Shown: positions 1 through 5,845, counted from the first letter of the stretch. The stretch is DNA of 5,845 nucleotides from Chloroflexota bacterium (GCA_013153375.1 JAADEN010000054.1:1-5845), one strand, 5' to 3'. Notes: generated from the letters alone by a model not told the origin. Program-made: numbers and translations.

Positions 1-2
1 CC

Positions 3-803
3 GCGCCGCCGGGCCCGCCGGCCCTTCCCCCCGCCGAAGAGTCGTGGACCGACCTCCTGCGTCGTCCGGCCGCGCGGTGGGCCGGCCTGGCGCTGGCCGC
101 GCTGACGATCTTCGTGGTCGCGCTCACCCGCTTGCCCTACCGCGGCCCCGCGTGGGCCGACCAGGCCACCTTCGAGATCGCGTTCACCCATCGCCTGGGC
201 CAGGACTTCGCGGACTCCGGTGTGGTAGAATTCGCCGCCGGGTCGCAGCCCCCCGCGGGGGTGACCCTGGAGGTGCGTCAGGACGGCCAGGTGGTGTGGT
301 CCGAGACGCACCCACCGCAGGACGGGGTGGTGAGGTTCTTCGCCCAGTGGCACGCCGCGCCCGGCCCCTACACGGTGGACATCCGCCTGCTGGAACCCGA
401 CCGGGCCTGGACCCTGTTCGCCGGGACGGTGGAGGGCCGGCCGCGCACCATCCACCGCTGGCAGTTCCACGACCTGCGCACCGCGGGCGACCCGGAGATG
501 GGCCGCCGCCTCTTTCTGGAAGAGGTGCCCGGCGTCAACGCGGGCTGTCGCCTGTGCCACAGCCTGGAACCCGGCGTGCAACTGGTGGGGCCGTCGCTGT
601 ACGGCATCGGCACCGCGGCCGCGCAGCGGGTGCCCGGCTTGAGCGCGGAGGAGTATCTGTACCAGTCCATCGTGGACCCCGACGCGTATGTGGTGCCCGG
701 CTACCCCGCGGGGCTCATGCCCCCCGACGCGCGGGAGCGTTTGACCGAGGAGCAGATTCAAGACCTGGTGGCCTTTCTGCTCACCCTGACCGGCGACGAA
801 TGA
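3..803 (+). CDS. Membrane-anchored monohaem cytochrome c (5' end outside the window)
   Basis: The frame is open from the left edge, so 266 residues of the C-terminal part are visible and the true start lies upstream. A proline-rich stretch and a short basic segment (LLRRPAAR) precede one hydrophobic helix at visible residues 26-41 (WAGLALAALTIFVVAL). Next comes a region of about 110 residues rich in beta-type alternation (126-465), then a cytochrome c domain with the haem site CRLCH at 546-560 and a probable axial methionine at 717-719 in GLMP, 53 residues after the haem histidine. The basic side before the helix predicts that the haem domain faces outward. The role is electron transfer; the redox partner is unknown. 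A GTG at 114 is not the start, because it falls inside the membrane helix, has no ribosome site, and the frame continues upstream. The beta domain vaguely resembles FixH/CcoH-type periplasmic domains, but I cannot assign it. The haem domain is a close paralogue of the one in the next gene. Confidence 0.85.
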   Translation, partial: APPGPPALPPAEESWTDLLRRPAARWAGLALAALTIFVVALTRLPYRGPAWADQATFEIAFTHRLGQDFADSGVVEFAAGSQPPAGVTLEVRQDGQVVWSETHPPQDGVVRFFAQWHAAPGPYTVDIRLLEPDRAWTLFAGTVEGRPRTIHRWQFHDLRTAGDPEMGRRLFLEEVPGVNAGCRLCHSLEPGVQLVGPSLYGIGTAAAQRVPGLSAEEYLYQSIVDPDAYVVPGYPAGLMPPDARERLTEEQIQDLVAFLLTLTGDE

Positions 804-852
804 GATCCGTCGCCGCAGCAACAGGTTTCGTTTTCATCCTTATCGTCTGTTA

Positions 853-857
853 GGAGG
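853..857 (+). promoter_or_regulatory. Ribosome binding site of the cytochrome lipoprotein
   Basis: GGAGG lies 6 bases before the ATG at 864 and fixes that start. The rest of the 60-base gap (804-863) is less GC-rich than its surroundings and T-rich near 826-847, but I could not find a convincing -35/-10 pair there. Confidence 0.8.
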
Positions 858-863
858 TGTTCC

Positions 864-1406
864 ATGTGGTTTCGCAAACGCAGCCTTTGGCTGGTGATGC
901 TGGTGTTGGCGCTGGCGTTGGCCCTGGCCGCGTGCGGCGGCCAGGCCGAAGAGGCTCCCGCGGCCGCGGAGCCCGCGCAGCAAGAAGAGGCCGCTCCGGC
1001 CACCGAGGCCCCGCAGGCCGAGGAGACCGAAGCGACCCAGGCCGAAGCCACCGAAGAAATGGCCGAGGCCACCGAAGAGGCTCAGGAAGAGACCGGCGAG
1101 CAAGACCTGGTCGCGCTGGGCAAGGAATTGTTCCACCAAAACCCCCTGGGCCAGAACGCGGGCTGCGTGACCTGCCACTCCACCGAGCCCGGCGTGCAAC
1201 TGGTGGGCCCGTCCCTGGCGGGCATCGCCACCACCGCGGCCGAGCGGGTGGACGGCATGAGCGCGGAGGACTACATCCGCCAGTCCATCCTGGAGCCCAA
1301 CGCGTACACGGTGGAGGGCTTCCCCGAGGGGCTGATGCCGGCCTACACGGACCTGACTCCCGAGCAGGTGGACGCGCTGGTCGCGTACCTGATGACCCTG
1401 AAGTAG
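864..1406 (+). CDS. Cytochrome c lipoprotein, monohaem
   Basis: This 180-residue exported electron carrier starts at an ATG preceded by GGAGG (853-857) with 6-base spacing. Residues 4-6 are basic (RKR), residues 8-23 are hydrophobic, and the lipobox LAAC predicts lipidation at Cys24. Residues 25-80 form a low-complexity Ala/Glu/Pro/Thr/Gln tether without predicted fold, which would hold the haem domain away from the membrane. The cytochrome c domain has CVTCH at residues 101-105 (1164-1178) and the probable axial Met158 (1335-1337) in GLMP. It is the only haem site. Over 64 aligned residues around the haem, 44 are identical to the preceding cytochrome. The gene follows that one after 60 bases, so co-transcription is likely. 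The tether style is common in Chloroflexota lipoproteins. The redox partner cannot be told from the window; a terminal oxidase or another periplasmic reductase are options. Confidence 0.93.
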   Translation: MWFRKRSLWLVMLVLALALALAACGGQAEEAPAAAEPAQQEEAAPATEAPQAEETEATQAEATEEMAEATEEAQEETGEQDLVALGKELFHQNPLGQNAGCVTCHSTEPGVQLVGPSLAGIATTAAERVDGMSAEDYIRQSILEPNAYTVEGFPEGLMPAYTDLTPEQVDALVAYLMTLK

Positions 1407-1441
1407 CCCTGGCCGTCAGGCCACGGTCTGCTTGACGAAGC

Positions 1442-1465
1442 GAGGCGGCCCACGCGGGCCGCCTC
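1442..1465 (+). terminator. Hairpin between convergent genes, probable terminator
   Basis: A perfect 10-bp inverted repeat (gaggcggccc / gggccgcctc) encloses a 4-base loop (acgc). Six bases later comes a short T run (1472-1475). The + strand U-tract is short and offset, so intrinsic termination would be weak by textbook criteria. On the - strand no T run follows the stem. It lies in the 75-base gap between the cytochrome stop (1406) and the transporter stop (1482), where a terminator serving one or both directions is expected. A smaller 5-bp hairpin (tggcc / ggcca, 1410-1423) lies directly after the cytochrome stop codon. Confidence 0.6.
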
Positions 1466-1481
1466 CGCGCGTTTTGGGGAC

Positions 1482-2957
1482 TTAGTGAGGCGCGCCGCGG
1501 CGGGCCCGCCGTCGGGCCAGCAGCCGCCGGATGCGCGCGTGCCGCTCCCGGCCCAGGGGGTAGAAGTAGGCCACCACGATGGCGGTCAGCAGCAGCAACG
1601 CGCCCACCGGGCCGGTCATGAAGCGGATGGTCGCCACCACCCGCGGCGGCTGGGTGAAGTGCGTGGCGTCGGGCGGCGGGGTGCGGTAGCCCACCCAGCC
1701 CAGCACCTGCAGCGCGAAGAAGATGGTGCCCGCGCTGGTCAGTTTGCGAATCAGGTTCTTGATGCCGTAGTACAGCCCTTCGCGGCGCCGGCGGGTGCGC
1801 AGTTCGTCCCACTCGATCACATCGGGGAAGATGGCGTCGGGCAGCACATGCGCGGTGGAGACGCTCAACCCGGCCAGGGCAGCCAGCAGCAACACCGTGC
1901 GGGTCGCGCCCGGGGGCAGCGCGTACAGCCCCAATTGCACCCCGGCCCAAAAGGCCATTCCCGCCAGATAAGCCCGCCGTTTGTCCCAGCGGTTGGCCAG
2001 GAAGTTCCAGAAGGGCAGCGCGAGCACCGCGGTGATGAGCAGCAGGCCCAGCACCGCGGACTCCAGGGCCAGGTTCACGCCGAACAACGAGGCCTGGGCC
2101 AGCAGGTCGCCCTGGGCGATGTAATAGACCAGGTAGTAGGGCAGCATGAGCGCGACCAGGTCGAAGGTGATCCAGTTGAACATGTAGAGGGCCACCGCGA
2201 AGCGAAAGGGGATGTTGGCCCAGGCCGCGCGCAGGGTGGCGAGGAAGGATTCATGGCCCTGCGCGTCGGCCGCGGCCAGCACATGCGCGGGCTCGCGGAT
2301 GACCGCGAAGATGAGCAAGAAGGGGATGACCGCCAACCCGCCGAACAGGGCCGCAATGAGCAAGTACCCCTGCTGTTGGGTCAGGCCGTGGCGCAGGGCC
2401 GTGTCCAGAATTTGCGGCGCGGCCACCGCGGTGGTCAGCGAAGCCAGCAGGTTGAAGAACATGCGGTAGGTGGTCAGCGAGGTGCGCTCGTCGTAGTCGG
2501 GGGTGATTTCGGGCGTCAGCGCGTAGTAGGGGATGGACACCAAGGTCTGCAGCGTGTCCGAGAGCATGAAGGTGGCCATGACCGTCGCGGCCACGGCCCA
2601 CGGCGAGGACCAGGGCGGCGCCCACCACAGGGCCACGAAGCCCAGGCCGTAGGGCACCGCGAACCAGAGGAAGAAGGGCCGCCGCCGTCCCCAGCGGGTG
2701 CGCACCCGGTCGCTGAGCATGCCCACCAGGGGGTCGTTGATCGCGTCCCACAGCAGGCCCAACAGCGCGGCGAAGGACGCCAGCCGCGGCTCCAGCCCCA
2801 CCACATCGGTGAGGAAGATGGCGTAGAAAATCTGCCGCAGGGTGCCGAAACTGGCCAGGCTCCAATCGCCGGAGCCGTAAACCAGTTTGACCCACACCGA
2901 CAGGGGCCGGGGCGCGGGCTCGCTGTGCTGGCCGAGTTCACGGGCGGCTTCGCGCAT
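1482..2957 (-). CDS. GPH / MFS_2-family cation-coupled symporter
   Basis: This is a 491-residue inner-membrane transporter with about twelve hydrophobic helices by eye (roughly 33-51, 58-80, 95-112, 118-140, 163-182, 198-220, 255-280, 298-320, 330-347, 353-370, 403-424, 445-467). Family marks are WDAINDPLVGMLSD then RTRWGRRRP at residues 70-94, and DELRTRRRREGLYYGIKNL at 384-402. Asp31, Asp71 and Asp75 fall where MelB has Asp19, Asp55 and Asp59, so cation coupling is plausible. PDYDER (153-158) matches the loop after helix IV. The C-terminal 22 residues are Arg-rich and cytoplasmic. The family takes up sugars (MelB) but also contains the animal lysolipid and sphingosine-1-phosphate carriers MFSD2A/MFSD2B. 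The gene starts 24 bases after the S1P lyase homologue, so a lipid substrate is worth considering; this is inference. AAGGAGG (2962-2968) precedes the ATG with a short 4-base spacing, and I see no better start. Confidence 0.88.
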   Translation of the reverse strand: MREAARELGQHSEPAPRPLSVWVKLVYGSGDWSLASFGTLRQIFYAIFLTDVVGLEPRLASFAALLGLLWDAINDPLVGMLSDRVRTRWGRRRPFFLWFAVPYGLGFVALWWAPPWSSPWAVAATVMATFMLSDTLQTLVSIPYYALTPEITPDYDERTSLTTYRMFFNLLASLTTAVAAPQILDTALRHGLTQQQGYLLIAALFGGLAVIPFLLIFAVIREPAHVLAAADAQGHESFLATLRAAWANIPFRFAVALYMFNWITFDLVALMLPYYLVYYIAQGDLLAQASLFGVNLALESAVLGLLLITAVLALPFWNFLANRWDKRRAYLAGMAFWAGVQLGLYALPPGATRTVLLLAALAGLSVSTAHVLPDAIFPDVIEWDELRTRRRREGLYYGIKNLIRKLTSAGTIFFALQVLGWVGYRTPPPDATHFTQPPRVVATIRFMTGPVGALLLLTAIVVAYFYPLGRERHARIRRLLARRRARRGAPH

Positions 2958-2981
2958 GATGCCTCCTTGGGGGGACGCGGG

Positions 2982-4442
2982 TCACCCTTCGGGCGGACGG
3001 AAGAGTTGGTCCAACAGGTCGAGCACGGCCTCCTGTACATCCTCCCGCTGGGGCAGGGTGCCCATGAGGCCGTACATGGGCGCGGCCTTGTGGGGCAGGG
3101 CCTCGTCGCCCGAGCCGCGGAACAGTTTGGGCGCCAGGCGAATCAGCGCCCGGCTCACCCGCGCGGGCAGCATGCGCAGCAGCCAGGCCGTGAAGCGCAC
3201 CAGGCCGCGCTCCAGCGTGCGCCGCGGGCTGGGACGCCGCACCTGGGCCACGGCCGCGTGCCAATCGTCCAGGAACGCGTCCACCACGCGCGCGTGGGCC
3301 GGCACGATGGTAAAGTGCAGGCTGGGCGGCCGGTGCTGCCGATCCAGGTGCCAGCCGCGGCGGGCCATCTCGTCCGCGAGTTCGTACACCTCGTAGGGCT
3401 CCCGACTGCCCACCGCGAACACGGTCATCACCGGCTCGCCGTACACGAACAGGCCCGGGATGGCCGCGAACGCGGCTTGCAAACGCTGCGCGGTCTGCAT
3501 GGCCTGCTGCGCCAGGCGCAGGTAGCCCGCGCGGCCCAGGTAGTGCATCACGGCCCAGGCCGCGGCAATGGGCCCGGCCGGACGGGTGCCCGCCATGCTG
3601 GGCGAGGCGTAGATGCCGCCGGGCCAGTCGGTGTAGGCGAAGAACTGATAACGCCGCAGCCCCGCATCGCGGTACAGGATGACCGACACGCCCTTGGCCG
3701 CGTAGCCGTACTTGTGCGCGTCGGCCGAGATGGAGGTCACCCCCGGCACCCGAAAGTCGAAGGGCGGCACGGGATACCCCAACTCCCGCACAAAGGGCAG
3801 CATGAAGCCGCCCACGCACGCGTCCACATGGAAGAGCGCGCCGTGGGCCTGCGCGATGGCCGCCATCTCGGGGATGGGATCCATCACGCCCTGAGGGTAG
3901 GAGGGCGCGGAGCCGACCACCAGCACCGTGTTGGGCGTGAGGGCCCGCTGCAACGCGTCCACATCCGCGCGGAAGTCGGGCCCCACGGGGATGTGCACGG
4001 GCCGCACGCCAAAATAATGCGCGGCCTTCTCGAAGGCCGGATGCGCGGTGACGGGCAGCACCATCTCGGGCTCGGTGATGCCCTTCTCGGCCCGGCCCCA
4101 ATCGCGGGCCGTCTTGACCGCCATGAGCAGGCTCTCGGTGCCGCCCGAAGTCAGCGTGCCCACCGTGTCCTCGTCGCCGCCCAGCAGGCCCGCGGTCATG
4201 GCCACCACCTCGGTCTCCATGCGCCGCACGCTGGGAAAAGCCGTCGGATTGAGCGCGTTCTCGGAGAAAAACAGCGCGCTGGCGGCCTGCAACACCTCCA
4301 GCAGGTCGTCGTCCACATAGTACACCAGGCTGAAAACCCGGCCTTCGCGCCAGCGTGCGTCGCGGGCCTTCATGGCGCGCATGGCGTCCAGCAATTCGTC
4401 TTTGGAGCGCCCCTTCTCGGGCAACGGGCGGACGGGGGACAT
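2982..4442 (-). CDS. Sphingosine-1-phosphate lyase homologue (PLP-dependent)
   Basis: The 486-residue enzyme belongs to the PLP-dependent group II decarboxylase-like fold. The family splits phosphorylated sphingoid bases into phosphoethanolamine and a fatty aldehyde. Similarity to human SGPL1, as I remember it, runs from the LP-x-x-G motif at residues 7-11 to the YGLM near residue 457. Visible marks are SGGTES (99-104, phosphate binding), His134 in TAHPAF (ring stacking), Asp207 in HVDAC (pyridine nitrogen), SISADAHKYGY with the Schiff-base Lys244 (3711-3713), a second conserved Lys250, then YQFF, TDWPGGIYASP and AGTRP (264-287). These separate it from glutamate or aromatic amino acid decarboxylases. 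Unlike SGPL1 it has no N-terminal membrane helix, but it carries about 40 extra basic, amphipathic residues near 404-447. I chose the ATG at 4442 because GGAGG sits 8 bases before it; a GTG at 4457 would place that site inside the gene. It lies in one operon with a ligase and a transporter. Exact substrate chain and head group are untested. Confidence 0.92.
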   Translation of the reverse strand: MSPVRPLPEKGRSKDELLDAMRAMKARDARWREGRVFSLVYYVDDDLLEVLQAASALFFSENALNPTAFPSVRRMETEVVAMTAGLLGGDEDTVGTLTSGGTESLLMAVKTARDWGRAEKGITEPEMVLPVTAHPAFEKAAHYFGVRPVHIPVGPDFRADVDALQRALTPNTVLVVGSAPSYPQGVMDPIPEMAAIAQAHGALFHVDACVGGFMLPFVRELGYPVPPFDFRVPGVTSISADAHKYGYAAKGVSVILYRDAGLRRYQFFAYTDWPGGIYASPSMAGTRPAGPIAAAWAVMHYLGRAGYLRLAQQAMQTAQRLQAAFAAIPGLFVYGEPVMTVFAVGSREPYEVYELADEMARRGWHLDRQHRPPSLHFTIVPAHARVVDAFLDDWHAAVAQVRRPSPRRTLERGLVRFTAWLLRMLPARVSRALIRLAPKLFRGSGDEALPHKAAPMYGLMGTLPQREDVQEAVLDLLDQLFRPPEG

Positions 4443-4560
4443 AGGGCTTGCCTCCACGAAAGCGCCAGGCTCGACGGCTCGGTTGGGGTGCGTCCCGGGG
4501 CCGCGGGGCAGGGGGAACGGCTCCGCCGCGGCTCTGGTCAGGGGGATGGCCGCCGCGCGG
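4443..4560 (-). other. 118-base gap between ligase and lyase
   Basis: This is the longest gap in the - strand operon. It holds the lyase ribosome site, an inverted repeat (gccgcgg at 4500-4506 and ccgcggc at 4526-4532, 7 bp, 19-base loop) and a series of G runs on the + strand (4485-4488, 4497-4500, 4505-4508, 4511-4515, 4541-4545). I see no small gene and no recognisable promoter. The repeat could be a weak attenuator or a second transcription control point, but at this GC content such repeats also arise by chance. Confidence 0.35.
4451..4455 (-). promoter_or_regulatory. Ribosome binding site deciding the lyase start
   Basis: On the - strand GGAGG is followed by 8 bases and then ATG (4442). 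An in-frame GTG at 4457 overlaps this site by sequence (GTGGAGG) and has no site of its own, so the ATG is preferred and the protein begins MSPVRPLP. Confidence 0.8.
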
Positions 4561-5751
4561 CTACTCCCAGGTGCGGGTGTCTTCGATGGCCGCCGCGTCG
4601 GGGGGCAGCGCGTCCACGAATTCCACGCCGTCCAGGCGGAACTTGATGGCCTCGCGCGCGGCCTGCTGCAGGGCCGCGGCCAGGGCCTCGCGGTCCGCGT
4701 CGGCCGCGGGCGCGACCCGCAGGATGAGGTAGTCCCGATGCTCCTGGCGGCTGACCACGGCCTGCCAGGCCCGCGCCTGCGGGAAGCGGCGCATCAGGTC
4801 CTCCAACTGCCGCGGGTGCAGGAACATGCCCCGCACCTTGACGGCCGCGCCCACGCGGCCGCGCCAGCCCATGAGCCGCGGGGTGGTGCGGCCGCACACG
4901 CAGGGCTCGGGGTTCAGGGCCGACAGGTCGCCCGTGCCGAAGCGCACCAGCGCGTACTCGGTGTGGAACAGGGTGACCACCACCTCGCCCGTCTCGCCGG
5001 GCGGCAGGGGCTGGCCCGTGTTGATGTCGCAAATCTGGACCAGCACATCCTCGGGCACATGCCAGCCGTCCTCGGCCTCGCACTCGTAGCCCAGGTTGCC
5101 GCACTCCGCGGTGCCGTAGCCCTGGCGCACGACGCGCACGCCCTTCTCGTGCAGGGTCTGACGCAACGAGGGCGGCAGGGGCTCCGCGGTGACGAAGGCC
5201 TTTTCCACCTGCAAAGTCAGACCCAGGGCCGCGGCCTTGTCCAGCAGCGCGTTGAGGTACGAGGGCAGGCCCACATAGCCGTTGACGCCCAGCGCGTGCA
5301 TGGCCTGGACCTGCTGCTCCAGATTGCCCACGCCGCCGGGCAGCACCACGCAGCCCACGGCCCGCAGCCCTTCCTCGAACATGGCTCCGGCCGGGGTCAG
5401 GTGGTAGGCGAACGCGTTGAGCACCACATCGCCGGGGCCGAAGCCCGCGGCCCGCAACGCCGAGGCCCAGCGCCAGTAGTCGGGCCGGTCGGCCTCGGGC
5501 TCGTAGATGGGCCCCGGGGACTGGAACACCCGCTTGAGCGCGGCCACGGGCACCGCGAGCAGGCCGCCGAAGGGCGGGTCCTGGGCCTGGAGTTCGGCCA
5601 GGTCGTCCTTGCGCAGCACGGGGATGCGGGCCAGGTCGGCCTCGCTGCGGATGTCCGCGGGGCTGAGCCCGGCCTGCTGCAGACGGCGGGCGAAGCCGGG
5701 CGCGTGCTCGGCCAGATGGCGAATCAGCGCGGGGATGTCACGGTGGGGCAT
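4561..5751 (-). CDS. PaaK-like adenylate-forming acyl/aryl-CoA ligase
   Basis: The 396-residue protein belongs to the phenylacetate-CoA ligase branch of the ANL superfamily, cytosolic enzymes that activate a carboxylic acid with ATP and pass it to CoA. Visible marks are QGYGTAECGNLGYE at residues 210-223 (A5-type YGxxE), GETGEVVVT (252-260), RFGTGDLS (270-277, A7-type TGD), PCVCGRT (283-289), and GRVGAAVKVRGM with HPRQLED (298-318, A8 region). The Ser/Thr/Gly-rich ATP loop (SSGTTG in PaaK) is replaced by QSPGPIYEP (77-85), and the A8 aspartate position is Ala302. The C-terminus ends IEDTRTWE with no lysine after residue 370. Length is a little under PaaK (about 430-440). The ATG has AGGAG at 7-base spacing, and the gene follows the preceding stop after 18 bases, so they share a transcript. 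The acid is unknown; in this setting a long-chain acid is an inference, an aromatic acid is the default. LuxE-type acyl-protein synthetase is an alternative. Confidence 0.8.
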   Translation of the reverse strand: MPHRDIPALIRHLAEHAPGFARRLQQAGLSPADIRSEADLARIPVLRKDDLAELQAQDPPFGGLLAVPVAALKRVFQSPGPIYEPEADRPDYWRWASALRAAGFGPGDVVLNAFAYHLTPAGAMFEEGLRAVGCVVLPGGVGNLEQQVQAMHALGVNGYVGLPSYLNALLDKAAALGLTLQVEKAFVTAEPLPPSLRQTLHEKGVRVVRQGYGTAECGNLGYECEAEDGWHVPEDVLVQICDINTGQPLPPGETGEVVVTLFHTEYALVRFGTGDLSALNPEPCVCGRTTPRLMGWRGRVGAAVKVRGMFLHPRQLEDLMRRFPQARAWQAVVSRQEHRDYLILRVAPAADADREALAAALQQAAREAIKFRLDGVEFVDALPPDAAAIEDTRTWE

Positions 5752-5769
5752 GGGTCGGCTCCTGAGATT

Positions 5770-5844
5770 CTACGAGAGCAGGGCTTCCAACAGTTGGGGC
5801 AGGTCGCCGTAATCGTACGGGGGGCGTTTGCGCACCGCGTCCCA
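5770..5844 (-). CDS. C-terminal end of an upstream operon gene (partial)
   Basis: Reading leftward from the right edge, 24 codons and a TAG stop (5770-5772) are in frame just before the ligase, with the ligase ribosome site in the 18-base gap. The tail contains VRKRPPYDYGDL followed by a Leu-rich amphipathic end, and is plausible coding sequence by position and composition. The RPPY next to a basic residue recalls the end of class 3 (fatty) aldehyde dehydrogenases, where R-Y/F-P-P-Y-type tails occur, but 24 residues cannot establish this. An acyl-CoA reductase or an unrelated protein is equally possible. Confidence 0.6.
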   Translation of the reverse strand, partial: WDAVRKRPPYDYGDLPQLLEALLS

Positions 5845-5845
5845 C

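Noticed and set aside
114..116. GTG as the start of the first cytochrome
   Set aside because: It lies within the hydrophobic helix, has no ribosome binding site, and the frame remains open to the window edge with plausible coding sequence.
44..853. A + strand open frame overlapping the first cytochrome in another frame
   Set aside because: Its product is an Arg/Gly/Pro-rich shadow; the alternative frame has the membrane helix, CxxCH and methionine ligand.
850..1950. A - strand open frame of 366 codons over the cytochrome lipoprotein and the transporter 3' end
   Set aside because: Pro/Arg-rich composition, no ribosome site, crosses the intergenic hairpin and overlaps two well-supported genes.
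2938..4101. A second - strand frame of 387 codons inside the lyase gene
   Set aside because: Same-strand frame shadow with Arg/Gly/Ala-rich product and no motif, while the overlapping frame is a full-length lyase.
4443..4457. GTG at 4457 as the lyase start (5 residues longer)
   Set aside because: The GGAGG at 4451-4455 would lie inside the gene; it is correctly spaced for the ATG at 4442.
1485..4646. A very long + strand open frame (1053 codons) running antisense to the transporter and lyase genes
   Set aside because: Its product is dominated by G, Q, R, H and A with no recognisable domain, it spans two genes with clear homology on the other strand, and it is explained by GC-rich third positions suppressing stops.
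1..5845. Mobile elements, CRISPR arrays, tRNA or rRNA genes
   Set aside because: I looked for transposase motifs, regularly spaced repeats and tRNA-like cloverleaf ends and saw none.

Overview
The window is very GC-rich, with long open frames on both strands because codon third positions are mostly G or C. One lipoprotein has an Ala/Glu/Pro/Thr-rich tether of the sort common in Chloroflexota. A Chloroflexota-like or similar high-GC, respiring bacterium is my best guess, but this is inferred from style and not from any phylogenetic marker.

There are two convergent blocks. The left block (1-1406, + strand) encodes two related monohaem c-type cytochromes in tandem. The first is cut by the left window edge and has a membrane segment, a beta-rich extracytoplasmic domain and a C-terminal cytochrome c domain. 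The second is a lipoprotein: signal peptide with lipobox, a long acidic tether, then a nearly duplicate cytochrome c domain. Together they look like membrane-tethered electron carriers on the outer face of the cytoplasmic membrane. A GC-rich hairpin at 1442-1465 lies between the two blocks.

The right block (1482-5845, - strand, read right to left) is an apparent operon of four genes. In order of transcription they are: a gene known only by its last 25 codons; a PaaK-like adenylate-forming acyl-CoA ligase; a clear sphingosine-1-phosphate lyase homologue (PLP enzyme, very similar to eukaryotic SGPL1/Dpl1 along its whole length); and a GPH/MFS_2-family transporter. The gaps are 18, 118 and 24 bases.

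The most interesting reading is a bacterial pathway for handling phosphorylated sphingoid bases or related lipids. The MFS_2 transporter would move the lipid, and the lyase would split it to phosphoethanolamine and a fatty aldehyde. If the truncated gene is an aldehyde dehydrogenase, as its tail weakly hints, it would oxidise the aldehyde, and the ligase would activate the acid to acyl-CoA. The lyase assignment is strong; the rest of the pathway is inference. The lyase also carries a basic, amphipathic insertion near its C-terminus that could attach it to a membrane, and the ligase lacks several canonical motif residues.
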